Below are positions 31,097 through 41,045 of a DNA stretch of 64,000 nucleotides, in pieces. The first letter of the stretch is position 1. Every line of letters starts with the position of its first letter. The translations under genes and the position numbers were made by a program. Under the pieces are notes generated by a model. It had not been told where the DNA came from, did not search any database, and worked only from the letters and a program-made list of their open reading frames with translations. The DNA is from Nitzschia sp. pyKryTriq1. Taxonomy: Eukaryota > Bacillariophyta > Bacillariophyceae > Bacillariales > Bacillariaceae. The stretch spans positions 75,469-139,468 of the forward strand of contig OY101131.1 in the NCBI GenBank assembly GCA_956465555.1, read 5' to 3'.

Positions 31097-34009
31097 ATGA
31101 TGTATCATCTTCCAGTGCTAGTACTACTACTAGTAGTACGCTGGCGGTTGGTAGCTCTCCTTCTGCTGCTGCTACCAGTGTCGTTGGTGACATGCTGGCA
31201 CCATCCGCCGGGGGCGGGTACTAGTCCTCCTCCTGCTGCTGCTGCTGGTGGTGGTGGTGGTGGTGGTGGGATTTTTTCTCGGCAGAGGACACCAACGTCG
31301 TCGTCCTTGTCGTCCTTGTCGGCATCTTCTTCTTCTTCGTTTGCACAAGACGTTCAAGAATGGTTGACTCAATCTCAAATTCCCTTTGAGCAGACGAATA
31401 CAGCTCCTCCAGAATTATTATTACGACAACGACAACGACGACAACGAGTATTACCACAGGAAACACACCAGCAGCAGCAGCAGCAGCAGCAAATAATAGT
31501 TCCCTCGGCACCCGGTGGTGGTGGTGGTGGTGGCAATAATGGCGGCGTGGAAGAGGAGGAGCCACCGGTCGTAGCAGTAGTAGTACCGATACCGATAGTA
31601 CTGCAACTCAAGAATGGTACTCTGGACCTACATCTCATCCCGACTCCTTCCTCTTCCTCTAACTACTACTATACTGATGATCCTCATTGGAAACGAGACT
31701 GGACCAATCATGTTGTACAAGCAAACAAAAACAGCAACAGCCAAAACAAAAACAACAACAACAACAACCAGAACCAGGAGCAAACAATGAAGAAGAAAAA
31801 GGTGATTCATTTACATCAAGATATTTGGGAACAAAAACGAGACATTGTCACGTGTCGGTTATTGGCACAAGATTTGGTGGTGGGCGGTGGTGTTGTTGGA
31901 CAACAACCTCATCATGATCATCATGATGATGCAAGAACAACAGTAGTACAACGCATCTTTGCTCGCAAGACTCGTGTCCGCAAAATCAATGCGACCTTTG
32001 CCATGGAATTTTTGGAAGACAATCACTTGTGGGGTGCGACTCGAGCCAAACACTACTATGGCCTATTCTTGCATTCTCCTTCATCATCATCTTCATCATC
32101 ATCTTCTTCATCTTCATCTTCATCTTCATCTTCATCTTCATCTTCATCTTCCACTTTGAAGGACAAGGAGCAGGAATTGCTGGTGGCCGTCGCAACCTTT
32201 TCCAATCGACGCAAAGTCTATCGAGGCCACCACCACGATCCTATTCCGTTTCATTCGTATGAACTCTTACGATTTTGTACTCGACGGAATTATCATGTCG
32301 TGGGAGGCATTTCCAAATTAATTCAAGCCTTTACAAAAGACTATCATCCTTTTGTGGATGATTTGGTGACGGTCGTCGATCGAGATTGGGGAGATGGATC
32401 GGGATGGCATTCGATTGGTTTTGAAACGGTCGAAGTATTGGATCCCAACATGATGGTCGTAAGTCCCCAACCGGAAGAATTTGGAATACGACGGCATTTG
32501 GTCGGTGCGGGAGTATCGCATGACAATCCCAATCGGGGAAGACTGGGACTCGCTCCACATATTTTGGATGCCTTGCGTGAAACCCATTCGGCAGCGGAAG
32601 CATTGAAAGTGTTGGAACACTTTAATTATTTTCCCGTGTACGATTCAGGCGTCGAACGGCTTCTCAAAGTCATCCGACCACCACCACCACCTTCATCTTC
32701 ATCCTCATCCTCATCCTCATCATCCTCATCATCTTTTGTGTGGAATGCGAAGGAATTATGGGAAAGCTCGGAACCCAAATATGCCAGTGCGTACTATTCC
32801 GATAATCCAGGGATATCCCATCTAATGAAATATGCCGCTGCTGCTGGCGGTGGACGTGGAGAAGAATTCAAGAGCGAACGACGAGCTAGCAGTAGCAGCC
32901 CAACAACAGGAGGAGCCAGGAATGACGAAGAGGATTTTAGTCAACACCAACAAGACGAACCTTATCTGACACGAGAAGAAAAGGACGTTCTAGAATCTTG
33001 GAGGTCCAGCTCGAGATCCACGGCTGCATTTTCCCGTAATAACCATCAGAATCGTGATCCTCCTCCAAAGATAATAGTACTCTTTTCGGTTCCGTCTTCA
33101 CTGGATCCAACAGCAACGGTACAAATATGCGACCGTGGCAATGGATGGAGAACCATGGGCATTCACGGTGGTGTGAGCAAAAGCATCTTTCATTCCATAT
33201 ACAAAGTAGGAGAACCTACAGCCGTGGTACTGGAGTATGTCAAGACCATGTTGGCGGCCTTTCTTGGAGCCTTTCATCCAGCAGCTGCAGCAGCAGTAGC
33301 ACCCACCAATCGAACAATCCATGCGGCTCATTTTGGTTTGGGTTCGGGAACACTCATGCGCTTAATGGCCCATGAAGTGCCCCAATCTCATCATGTCGCA
33401 GTCGAAATGGATAGTGGGGTGGTAGCCGCTTTTCACCATCAGCAGGAACAAGAACGACTACTAGTACTTTCAGGTTCTTGTTGTGAAATCCGACAAGAAG
33501 ACGCCTTGCAGTTTTATAGCAGCAGTAGTACTGCCTGCCCTCAAGACGAAGCCCATGATGATGATGATGATGATGATAACGTCCACGAGGATCATAAGAA
33601 GGAACGTTTTGATGTCATCTTTGTGGATGTGTTTGACGAAATGATCCTCCATCCTCCCGACTTTTACTCGATCGAGTACTTGACACATCTTCAACAGAAT
33701 GTACTACACCCTGAATCGGGGGTCATTGTATGTAATCTACATAGTGGAGGGAAGCGCCGAGAAGCTTGTATCCAAGAGGCGTACAAAGCCTATTCCATGG
33801 TGTTCCCAAAAGTCTTCCTCTTTGACTCGGTGGATAGCCGACCCAATGGTGGCAATACGATTCTGGTAGCCCTTCCGTCCGCTTCCTTGAGCACGGAGGA
33901 TATGATAAAGAATGCGGCCCAGTACCAGCAGGATCATATGGTAGGCATGTCCTTTGATCTGAAAGCCAGATTGATGTCTCCAAGGTCGATTTCCTCCTCG
34001 CTACTCTAG
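31097..34009 (+). CDS. Fusion protein: phage-type domain plus spermidine-synthase-like methyltransferase fold
   Basis: A 970-residue protein. The N-terminus (MMYHLPVLVLLLVV, then a second hydrophobic run to about residue 32) looks like a signal or membrane segment. Residues about 290-445 hold a domain with FLEDNHLWGATRAKHYYGL, LLVAVATFSNRR, YELLRFCTRRNYHVVGGISK and VVDRDWGDGSGWHSIGFE. This pattern resembles a domain I know from phage homing-endonuclease-type proteins. Residues about 735-930 resemble the Rossmann fold of spermidine synthase: AAHFGLGSGTLMRLM (SAM loop), VAVEMDSGVV (acidic strand-2 residue), FDVIFVDVFDE (motif-IV position) and VIVCNLHSG. The usual polyamine gatekeeper residues are not clear, so it may not make spermidine. 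Long Ser, Gln, Gly and Asn tracts separate the parts. Substrate and location are unknown. Confidence 0.82.
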   Translation: MMYHLPVLVLLLVVRWRLVALLLLLLPVSLVTCWHHPPGAGTSPPPAAAAGGGGGGGGIFSRQRTPTSSSLSSLSASSSSSFAQDVQEWLTQSQIPFEQTNTAPPELLLRQRQRRQRVLPQETHQQQQQQQQIIVPSAPGGGGGGGNNGGVEEEEPPVVAVVVPIPIVLQLKNGTLDLHLIPTPSSSSNYYYTDDPHWKRDWTNHVVQANKNSNSQNKNNNNNNQNQEQTMKKKKVIHLHQDIWEQKRDIVTCRLLAQDLVVGGGVVGQQPHHDHHDDARTTVVQRIFARKTRVRKINATFAMEFLEDNHLWGATRAKHYYGLFLHSPSSSSSSSSSSSSSSSSSSSSSSSSTLKDKEQELLVAVATFSNRRKVYRGHHHDPIPFHSYELLRFCTRRNYHVVGGISKLIQAFTKDYHPFVDDLVTVVDRDWGDGSGWHSIGFETVEVLDPNMMVVSPQPEEFGIRRHLVGAGVSHDNPNRGRLGLAPHILDALRETHSAAEALKVLEHFNYFPVYDSGVERLLKVIRPPPPPSSSSSSSSSSSSSSFVWNAKELWESSEPKYASAYYSDNPGISHLMKYAAAAGGGRGEEFKSERRASSSSPTTGGARNDEEDFSQHQQDEPYLTREEKDVLESWRSSSRSTAAFSRNNHQNRDPPPKIIVLFSVPSSLDPTATVQICDRGNGWRTMGIHGGVSKSIFHSIYKVGEPTAVVLEYVKTMLAAFLGAFHPAAAAAVAPTNRTIHAAHFGLGSGTLMRLMAHEVPQSHHVAVEMDSGVVAAFHHQQEQERLLVLSGSCCEIRQEDALQFYSSSSTACPQDEAHDDDDDDDNVHEDHKKERFDVIFVDVFDEMILHPPDFYSIEYLTHLQQNVLHPESGVIVCNLHSGGKRREACIQEAYKAYSMVFPKVFLFDSVDSRPNGGNTILVALPSASLSTEDMIKNAAQYQQDHMVGMSFDLKARLMSPRSISSSLL

Positions 34010-34454
34010 CGTATACCAATATTAGCAACAACATACTCCGGAGTAGCTACGTACTACTACTAATAGTAGTACCGTTTCGATTGCTTGTCTCTACGAGCTC
34101 CTTATCGACGAGACTAGTAGTAGAAGAGAGTAAAGAGAAGATGACGACCTAGCTACCGGTAATTATGAGCTCAGGCTGGCCTCTACTAGCCAGAGCTGCA
34201 TGCAGGTATCGGCGGTAGCGATGGACTAACCCCGGTACTGTACATGTTCCAGTCTGCTACTCGTTCTAGCTTGGGTGCTATAGGCAATTTCTACTACATA
34301 GTTTGTTTGTTTGTTCAGTTTACATTTTAGATTACAGGTTGGTATTTTAATGATACAATTACAAAACATGATCCGCTCATGTGATGTAAGAAGAAAGAAA
34401 GAAAGAAAGAAAGAAAGAGTTGTAGAGTATTAGATCAGTACGAGCGGTCGTTTC
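34010..34454. other. Convergent 3' gap
   Basis: No gene seen. Contains a TACCGGTA palindrome (34154) and a (GAAA)n run at about 34390-34417. Confidence 0.5.
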
Positions 34455-35366
34455 TTATAAAAACTGTTCTTCGTCTTCCGCCCCGCCGCTGTACACTCGT
34501 TGAGCCGCCAGTTCATCGGCCAAGCCCATCATTCGAGCAAACAATCCGGATTCCTTGGTTCGTTGCTCATATTGTTGGGCAAGCTTTTCCGGAGTAGTGA
34601 GCTGCTTATTCTTGCTGGATCGTCGCCGCGAAGATGATGAGGATCGTCCAGTGCCGCTGGTGGAGGCGCTACCGTACGAGACCACCGAGATGGCATCGTC
34701 GTCGTCTCCTTCCTTCTTGGCAGATAAAAGAACAAGGCCTTTGATTTCTTTTCGAATGTAGTGTTTGGAGTGTCGTAGTTGCTTGCTGGCAATGCGCTCG
34801 AGGCCTCGATGAGGCGTTTCCATGCACCACTTGGCAAGGCCGGTATTCTTCATATCGAGTCTCGTGGAGATTCGGTTCAAAAGAGTTGTGTCCTTTAAGT
34901 TCTTGTTGATGGATTCGGCGAGTCGAATAGCAATCGAGTGCGATTTATCCACGCCATTCAAGAACTCTTCGTCATCCGAGATTCGGATGGTCTTGGCTTC
35001 TTGCTGGGCAGACTTGAGGAAGCGTTGAAAGTCAAATTGGGAGTGCCACAGATCGGTAGCGACGGATTCCGAGTGACACGCAGGAGCCGCATGAACGGAT
35101 TCGAGCTGCTGGCAGAAGGAAACATGGCGTTGCCTTCGCTTGAATCTTCGAACGGAGCTGTTCTTATTATTATTCTTGGTAGCAGATGGTTTTTCAAAAC
35201 TGGAGGATCTGTTCTTCTCACTGAACATGGTGATCGTTCTCGCTTCCTTCGACTTTCCTACGGGGTAGAAGAGAGACCTTCGGCTGCTACTACTACTGCT
35301 GATAGCAACGTTACTTGTTTCCTCTCGCATCATGTTGGTGAAAGGAGTCAAGGGCTTGGCAATCAT
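34455..35366 (-). CDS. Unrecognised protein, paralogue of the 39888 gene
   Basis: A 303-residue protein with a basic Ser-rich N-terminus and no signal or membrane segment. It shares with the protein at 39888-40886 an ordered set of motifs: a VSF at the start of the conserved part (about residue 81), LWHSQFDFQRF, HSIAIRLAESINKNL, LAKWCMETPHRGLERIASKQ followed by LRHSKHYIRKEI, and at the end EKLAQQYEQRTKESGLFARM followed by MGLADELAAQR. A Ser-rich spacer of variable length separates the RGLER block from the C-terminal helix. I do not recognise a named family. It may be a stramenopile-specific regulator, but this is inference. The first ATG is used. Confidence 0.75.
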   Translation of the reverse strand: MIAKPLTPFTNMMREETSNVAISSSSSSRRSLFYPVGKSKEARTITMFSEKNRSSSFEKPSATKNNNKNSSVRRFKRRQRHVSFCQQLESVHAAPACHSESVATDLWHSQFDFQRFLKSAQQEAKTIRISDDEEFLNGVDKSHSIAIRLAESINKNLKDTTLLNRISTRLDMKNTGLAKWCMETPHRGLERIASKQLRHSKHYIRKEIKGLVLLSAKKEGDDDDAISVVSYGSASTSGTGRSSSSSRRRSSKNKQLTTPEKLAQQYEQRTKESGLFARMMGLADELAAQRVYSGGAEDEEQFL

Positions 35367-36092
35367 TGTTTGGTTACGGGTGGAATTGGTTTGTGTATTG
35401 AATGCCTACGCTTTAAAATGTGATGATGCGGACTAAGCTCGCGTTTTTGTGAGAAGTCGTCGTCGTCTCCGTTATCGAGATGTTTTGTTCTGGCGATTAT
35501 TTGCCGGCAGCTAGCAGGCAGGTCGTACAAAAAGCAAGGGACTTCAGGTTCGTTTCTCGTAATCAAAGCGAATGCCGATTTATGGACGAGATAACCGGGC
35601 AGCTGAAAGGGCCTTCTCTTGGTTAAGTAATTTTGATCGTTGGTCCTAATTAAGTTCAAGAAGGGCATCTTGTCCGTGTTCGACGCGTGCGTGGTGACAT
35701 TTTGGATTGTGTAGTGAACTGTACTATTATGAGAAGACCCGCAATCATTAATGTCATTTTGGCGGCCACCTCAGCGAGATAGACATTTCTGCCATCGTAG
35801 AAATGAAAGTACTTTAAATATTCTCTACCACGTCAGTTCTCGATGAATTCTGGGGACCAGTATGGAACCCGCGGAACTCCTTCTCCTGCCCGATAAGAAG
35901 TCCCGTGAGATATTACTTATTCCCTCCTCGTATCTGGCAAGACATTTCCTAGTTGCCCTTCACTGCATTTGGTGCAGATAAAATAATATCACCAGTCGTC
36001 GTTGGGCAATACAACACCACCAACCTGTGACTGTACTGTGCAGTGTCGGTACTCTGCTCATTCCTCGAAAGCGCTATGCAAAGTGCCAGCAC
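35367..36092. other. Intergenic 5' region of the minus-strand gene
   Basis: Contains the upstream region of the 34455-35366 gene. No gene, and no repeat I can name, before the Copia remnant. Confidence 0.4.
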
Positions 36093-36778
36093 AGAGTTGA
36101 GATGTCGGACACGTCCGACATCATTATTTATTCGATTAAGTCGGACACGACTGAAGGCGGAAACTATACTCGGAAGCTTAAAAGTGATTCCTGGAACTTG
36201 GGTCTTCCGCCGCAAGCGTGATCCTGCGACCGGAGAGATTACCAAGTGGAAGGCTCGATGGGTTCTCCGTGGAGACCTTCAAGAACTCAACATGGACACC
36301 CATGCTCCCACGGTTGCATGGTCATCTGTCCGATTATTCTTGGCACTTTGCTTGATCTTGGGATGGTCACCGATGCTCAATGTGCTGACTACTTGACCAA
36401 AGGATTGTCGCGAGAATTGTTTGAAAGAAATCGCAAAATGGTCCAGGGATGGTAGTCGTCTTCTCCTTGCTCATCAAGAGGGAGAGTTGAGATGTCGGAC
36501 ACGTCCGACATCATTATTTATTCGATTAAGTCCGACACGACTGAAGGCGGAAACTATACTCGGAAGCTTGGAATCTTGTTCGAATCCTGCTTGGAAACTT
36601 TTATTTATGAACACTGGTATTCGCAAAGATCCTATTTTAACAATGGATCTTGTGTCCTCGTCTCGCCAGTATTATCGCAAGAGTATCCAGAAGGTGATGA
36701 GTCCCAGAAGACGAGTAGTTTCTAGAACCTAGTCCAGACTAAACTGTTATAAAATTGGAATCTACTGATTTAGTAACA
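36093..36778 (+). mobile_element. Broken Ty1/Copia retrotransposon remnant with end repeats
   Basis: A short fossil of a Copia element. Two pieces of its polyprotein are recognisable: part of the reverse transcriptase (near 36185-36390, e.g. PGTWVFRRKRDPATGE and KWKARWVLRGD) and the RNase H end (near 36370-36455, ADYLTKGLSRELFERN). An 86-base stretch at about 36093-36179 recurs at 36483-36569, 390 bases on. The second copy follows a purine-rich tract and begins TGTCGGACACGTCCGACA, an inverted repeat. It is a likely LTR start, with a possible LTR end at GTAACA near 36778. Most of the element is missing, so it is broken and probably old. Confidence 0.75.
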
Positions 36779-37719
36779 CCGTACATTCTAAGTCACAGGT
36801 ACTGTACTCGTTTGTACCACCATCTCCTTGATGATGACAACAGAACATGATTCTCCACTGGTACGACGGACGGACGGACGGAGATGGAATAGGTCTGTCA
36901 TGATGTCCTTGGATAATGAAGGAGATGATGATGACCGAGATAGATCGCGGGTAGCGAAGGTTCAACTTGAACTTTTCGACACCGACCACCGAGCTAGACG
37001 CACTCCATCTCTCTCTCTCTGTCGACGACGACGGGGGCGCGCAACCGCAACATCTTCTCTCGTTTCAGCATCATTCATCATCATGCATCATGGGCATGAC
37101 ATGATGTTGTGTGCGATTGGGGCCATGGTGCGGGAGGGGAATATCGTGGACTACAATCCATCCATCCATCCATCACTCCATCACTCCTCCGTCGCTTGCA
37201 TTCATGATGATGGATATGGATGATCAGTCAGTCGGTCAAGTCAAAACGATGATTCATTCGATCTAGTTTGAGAATTATTATTTTTTGACATCGTCATTTT
37301 TCTTCCATCATCATAATATGATATGAATTCCAAAAGTTCGAATTCTGCTTGTGTGGCACAAAAAGTCAGCAAGACATCACCACCATATAATATCATGACA
37401 TGTCCACGTACGAAGCTACCACCAGGTATACTACTAGTCTACTCTAGTAGTAGCTACAGCGAGAGCAATGACAAGCAAGAATGCTGCTGGTAGTACCAGC
37501 AGGTACTATTGGTATTGCTCGTGCATGTAGAACGGAATAACCTTCAATAATTCCGAAGAAAAGAAAGAACGCGTGATGTTGTTCTGTTTCTAAAATAAAA
37601 TGGGTGATGGACAAAAGGATCATTTTGCGTGACACTTCTTTCATTGATTCATTTATTCCTATCATTCATTCGTTTATTCCTACCTTTCATTGATTCTTTC
37701 CATCTCTTGGATCTTGACC
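36779..37719. other. Intergenic gap, no gene seen
   Basis: Contains GGAC runs (about 36868-36882), TCCATCCA runs (about 37155-37170) and CTA/TAG runs near 37430-37450. The 5' region of the secreted protein gene lies at the right end. Confidence 0.45.
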
Positions 37720-38793
37720 ATGAAAGTCGCTTATTCTCCTTTGCTTTTATGGTGGTCATGTTGCGCACAGGTTGTTGTTGTTGTTGACGCGACATGGTCA
37801 TCAGCAGCATCGGCGTCAGCGTCTGCCTCGTTTATCTTTGGCGGAGAGCCCATGATCCGACGACATCCCCAGTTGACAGAGTTTATGCAAGTTCAACAAG
37901 ATCTCCGTGTCGGCTTGCAGCTCGACATTGGTGGTGGTGGCATGAATTCGAAGAACAAGAAGATGGCAGCAGCAACAACAACAACAACAACAACACGACT
38001 GGTCATTCCCAAGTTTATCTTGAATCTCCACGCCAACAATAATCACAAGGAACAAACAGCAGCGTCATCAACTCATACCATCAAGATGCCCGGTATGAAT
38101 GGAGAACATCCTCATCTTTCCGGTGGTCTTCAAGCAGTGACAGTCATCCAACCCGGTCAATTGATCACCATGGGCAGGTCCATGACCTCTTCTCAAGGAG
38201 GAGGAGGAGGAGGTATTCAATACGTGACACCTACCCAGGCTTGCTGGGAATTGGTCTGGAAAAAGGACGCCCATGCTGGAAGTTTGTTGCTGGGATTGGA
38301 ATTTGATCAAGACTATCACCGAAATGCTGATGCTAATGATGATGATGCTAATGCTAATGCAGCAGTACTTCCCAAAGGTACCCTCTATCTCAACTTTCCC
38401 GTATGGTCCCAAGAGGGATTGGCGATTGCAATCGCCGCTCAAACCAAGGCAATTCGACGCGCCCAAGAATGTTTGGTCGAACGGGATTACGAACTGTTGC
38501 AAATGCAGGCCACGAACAATCCTTGGATGAAAGTTTGGCATTATCGGAATGCCTATGCGGCGGCCGAAACGCACGCTCTGCAACCCCTCCAACACTATCA
38601 AGACATTGTACCATCAGGACCAGGACCATCAACAGCATCGTCATCCTCCTCTAGTACTAACAACGATAATGGACGGATTAATTTGCCAGGCGATTTGGTA
38701 CTGACCACCAAGGGCTCTTGCTGGACCAAACAACTTCCCCGTGGACCACAAACTCTTTTGGGAACGGCCAAACTGAGCAACAAGCTTGGCTAA
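37720..38793 (+). CDS. Probable secreted protein of unknown function
   Basis: A 357-residue protein. The ATG at 37720 is preferred over one ten codons upstream because it opens a typical signal peptide (MKVAYSPLLLWWSCCAQVVV, then VDATWS). Behind a low-complexity stretch (about residues 70-100) there is an ordered part with LVIPKFILNLHANN, then after a gap PTQACWELVWKKDAHAGSLL and LLGLEFDQDYHRNADAN, TLYLNFPVWSQEGL and AQTKAIRRAQECLVERDYEL, and an end with LPGDLVLTTKGSCWTKQLPR. The last block suggests a globular domain. I do not recognise it. Its lumenal or extracellular place rests on the signal peptide. Confidence 0.72.
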   Translation: MKVAYSPLLLWWSCCAQVVVVVDATWSSAASASASASFIFGGEPMIRRHPQLTEFMQVQQDLRVGLQLDIGGGGMNSKNKKMAAATTTTTTTRLVIPKFILNLHANNNHKEQTAASSTHTIKMPGMNGEHPHLSGGLQAVTVIQPGQLITMGRSMTSSQGGGGGGIQYVTPTQACWELVWKKDAHAGSLLLGLEFDQDYHRNADANDDDANANAAVLPKGTLYLNFPVWSQEGLAIAIAAQTKAIRRAQECLVERDYELLQMQATNNPWMKVWHYRNAYAAAETHALQPLQHYQDIVPSGPGPSTASSSSSSTNNDNGRINLPGDLVLTTKGSCWTKQLPRGPQTLLGTAKLSNKLG

Positions 38794-38846
38794 GAATACG
38801 GTCTTGTTGACGTTTTCTGTTTCTAGTAGTAGTACTCTACTAGTAT

Positions 38847-38889
38847 TAGCAACTAAATTAGACAGTGGACTTTTTCGCTGCTTTACGAT
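38847..38889. repeat. Single arm of a fold-back (MITE-like) element
   Basis: TAGCAACTAAATTAGACAGT followed by TTTTTCGCTGCTTTACGAT matches, with few differences, the arms of the inverted-repeat element at 45275-45560. It lies about 55 bases past the stop codon of the secreted protein gene. Possibly a remnant of a second insertion. Confidence 0.6.
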
Positions 38890-39219
38890 ATAGTACTACC
38901 TGTAGTATATGCTTTTACTGTCGGCTCGTCTCCATCGCTCTACTATTTTGAGTCAGTAGTGCTGGTGAAGCGTTAATACCACCGTCGTACTAAACCGGTA
39001 CAGCCAGTAATACTACACGTGGCAGCGATAGTAAGGACGATCATCCGGTACTATTCGTCGTTGGATTGGGCTGGGGGGATATTATTACAGTACGTCATGC
39101 TGTTGCTTGTTGGTGTCATCGGCAAATACTCCTCCTCTATCCGTTTCTTCAACTTGAAGACGACTTTACTCTACTACTAGTAGTCAAGACAACATGTACG
39201 TACGCTAGCATGATATCTG

Positions 39220-39618
39220 AAGGAAAGGAACGAGGGGATGTTTTTGACCACGTGGAAACTTGCTTGGAAACGCTACTAAATATTACTACTCGAACTTCGA
39301 TGCTGCACTCTTCTCCCACTACCACTACTGTGCCAGTGGTAGTAGAGAACATTGAATTAGAGAGTAGAGACGCGGTGGGAACCTGGTGGAAACGCTCGAT
39401 GTTCGACCACTACTAGCCTGAGGGTTTCGTGGAAATTGCATTCGCCAACGGAGGACTACGATTACGGATTTAAGGAAAGGAACGCTAGGGGATGTTTTTG
39501 ACCACGTGGAAACTTGCTTGGAAACGCTACTAAATATTACTACTCGAACTTCGATGCTGCACTCTTCTTCCACTACCACTACCAGTGGTAGTAGAGAACA
39601 TTGAATTAGAGAGTACAA
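39220..39618. repeat. Direct repeat of ~145 bases, two copies
   Basis: Copy 1 at about 39220-39365 and copy 2 at about 39472-39618 are nearly identical (GGGGATGTTTTTGACCACGT, GGAAACTTGCTTGGAAACGC, then ATTACTACTCGAACTTCGAT). About 107 bases of unlike sequence lie between them. High identity suggests a recent duplication. Confidence 0.85.
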
Positions 39619-39887
39619 CGGTGTTGGGAATGTTCAGAACCGCTTTACTTAGACGGAAATGTCAATCTTCGCTGCCACGTAGATGGCTTCTGCAGGGTTC
39701 GATCGTGAAATAATGCGGACGAAACGGAGCGAACCACAAATCCAGAAAGTATGTGAAGAGCGCCGAAGACTCGTTTTTACCTAAAACACATCCTCTTTCC
39801 AATTCTGCTCAGCACTTACTACATTTCTTCGTATTTGCCAATCTACATCTCAATTTTAATCATCGAAAACTAACAAGCAACGATACC

Positions 39888-40886
39888 ATGATTCTTACCC
39901 ACACCATGTCTCATACTCGTCCCCAGCAAGCCATCCAAGAACAAAGCCATCAGCAGTACTATCGTTCCACGAACGACCATACCAATATGATCCTCGCCCA
40001 ACATGATGGTAGTCGCGTCGGCTATGATGCACCGGCATGGCCTTTGTCTTCGTCCTTCCGAAAGCAAAGTACCACCAAAATTCATTCCGATGGAAGTTGC
40101 TTACTGGAAGAACACCAGCAGCAGTCGAAAAAAACACCACTTGAAAGCCAGCAACAAAACCGCCGAATGGTTTTTCGATTTCAGAAGCACGTTTCTTTTG
40201 GACCTGCCGACCAAGCGCTGGATGCTGAACCATCAAATTCCACCGCGTTATTAGTTAGCTACAGTGAGGATGCTCCAGCCATCCACTCGGAGACTTTGCC
40301 TTGGACTATGTGGTATCAGCCTCACGATTTCGAACGCTTCAAAAATGAGTCCCAACTGGAAGCTTCCAAAATCCAGTGGACACCAGAATCGTCCTATTTT
40401 GTGGAGGCCTTAAATGAGACACACTCTGGTGTACTTCGACTGGCACAACGAATCGACAAGAAGCTCGCAAACAAGAAGAATACGACCGACGATAGCGACT
40501 TCATATTATCATGCTGGAATCAAATCTTTCATCGCCTGGCCACCGTGGATCACGGTGTGGCTCAGTGGTGCAGTAGCTCCTATCGAGGCTTGGAACGACA
40601 TGCCAGCAAGCAGCTGCGACATGCTAAATGGTCCACGAGGCGAAAGATAGCACGAGACTTGAGCCTACAGCAAGAACCCACTCCGCTGCTTTCTTCCAGA
40701 GATGATGCTGTTCTTGTGTGCCTCGATAATACTAGGACAAACAACCAAACATCAAAGAGGTTGTCAACTGAAGAGCTCGCTGAAAGATTACAACGACGAT
40801 CCGAAGCATCCCGGATGTTTGCTCGCATGATAGGTGTAGCCGATGAATGGGCTGTCCAACGCGAAGATGAAACCAATTTTCCATAG
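39888..40886 (+). CDS. Unrecognised protein, paralogue of the 34455 gene
   Basis: A 332-residue protein. I chose the ATG at 39888 (context GATACCATGATT), since the upstream in-frame part reads like leader. After a Gln/His/Ser-rich N-terminus it shares with the 34455-35366 protein: KHVSF, MWYQPHDFERF, HSGVLRLAQRIDKKL, VAQWCSSSYRGLERHASKQL with RHAKWSTRRKI, and at the C-terminus EELAERLQRRSEASRMFARM followed by IGVADEWAVQR. The LARM/FARM helix and the RGLER block are the strongest matches. No signal peptide or membrane segment. Function unknown. The two genes stand in opposite orientation about 4.5 kb apart, with a Copia remnant and a secreted-protein gene between them. Confidence 0.77.
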   Translation: MILTHTMSHTRPQQAIQEQSHQQYYRSTNDHTNMILAQHDGSRVGYDAPAWPLSSSFRKQSTTKIHSDGSCLLEEHQQQSKKTPLESQQQNRRMVFRFQKHVSFGPADQALDAEPSNSTALLVSYSEDAPAIHSETLPWTMWYQPHDFERFKNESQLEASKIQWTPESSYFVEALNETHSGVLRLAQRIDKKLANKKNTTDDSDFILSCWNQIFHRLATVDHGVAQWCSSSYRGLERHASKQLRHAKWSTRRKIARDLSLQQEPTPLLSSRDDAVLVCLDNTRTNNQTSKRLSTEELAERLQRRSEASRMFARMIGVADEWAVQREDETNFP

Positions 40887-41045
40887 CCAAGTTTTTTAGC
40901 CATGGCTCCAGTTTTCCAGCTTCAAAATAGTCCTCTGTCGCTGCTCACCCTTTTAGCCTGAATATCATCATCATAGTTGCCACAAGAATGAACGATTCAA
41001 ATCCGCTTGAAGAAGCATCCCCATTCTGTTAACGCTGCGTTCGTG

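Larger units (their letters stand above)
38794..39887. other. Gene-free gap with duplicated segments
   Basis: Holds one arm of the fold-back repeat found at 45275-45560 (38847-38889) and the direct repeat at 39220-39618. Open frames over the repeat carry the same peptides twice and are not gene-like. Confidence 0.5.
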
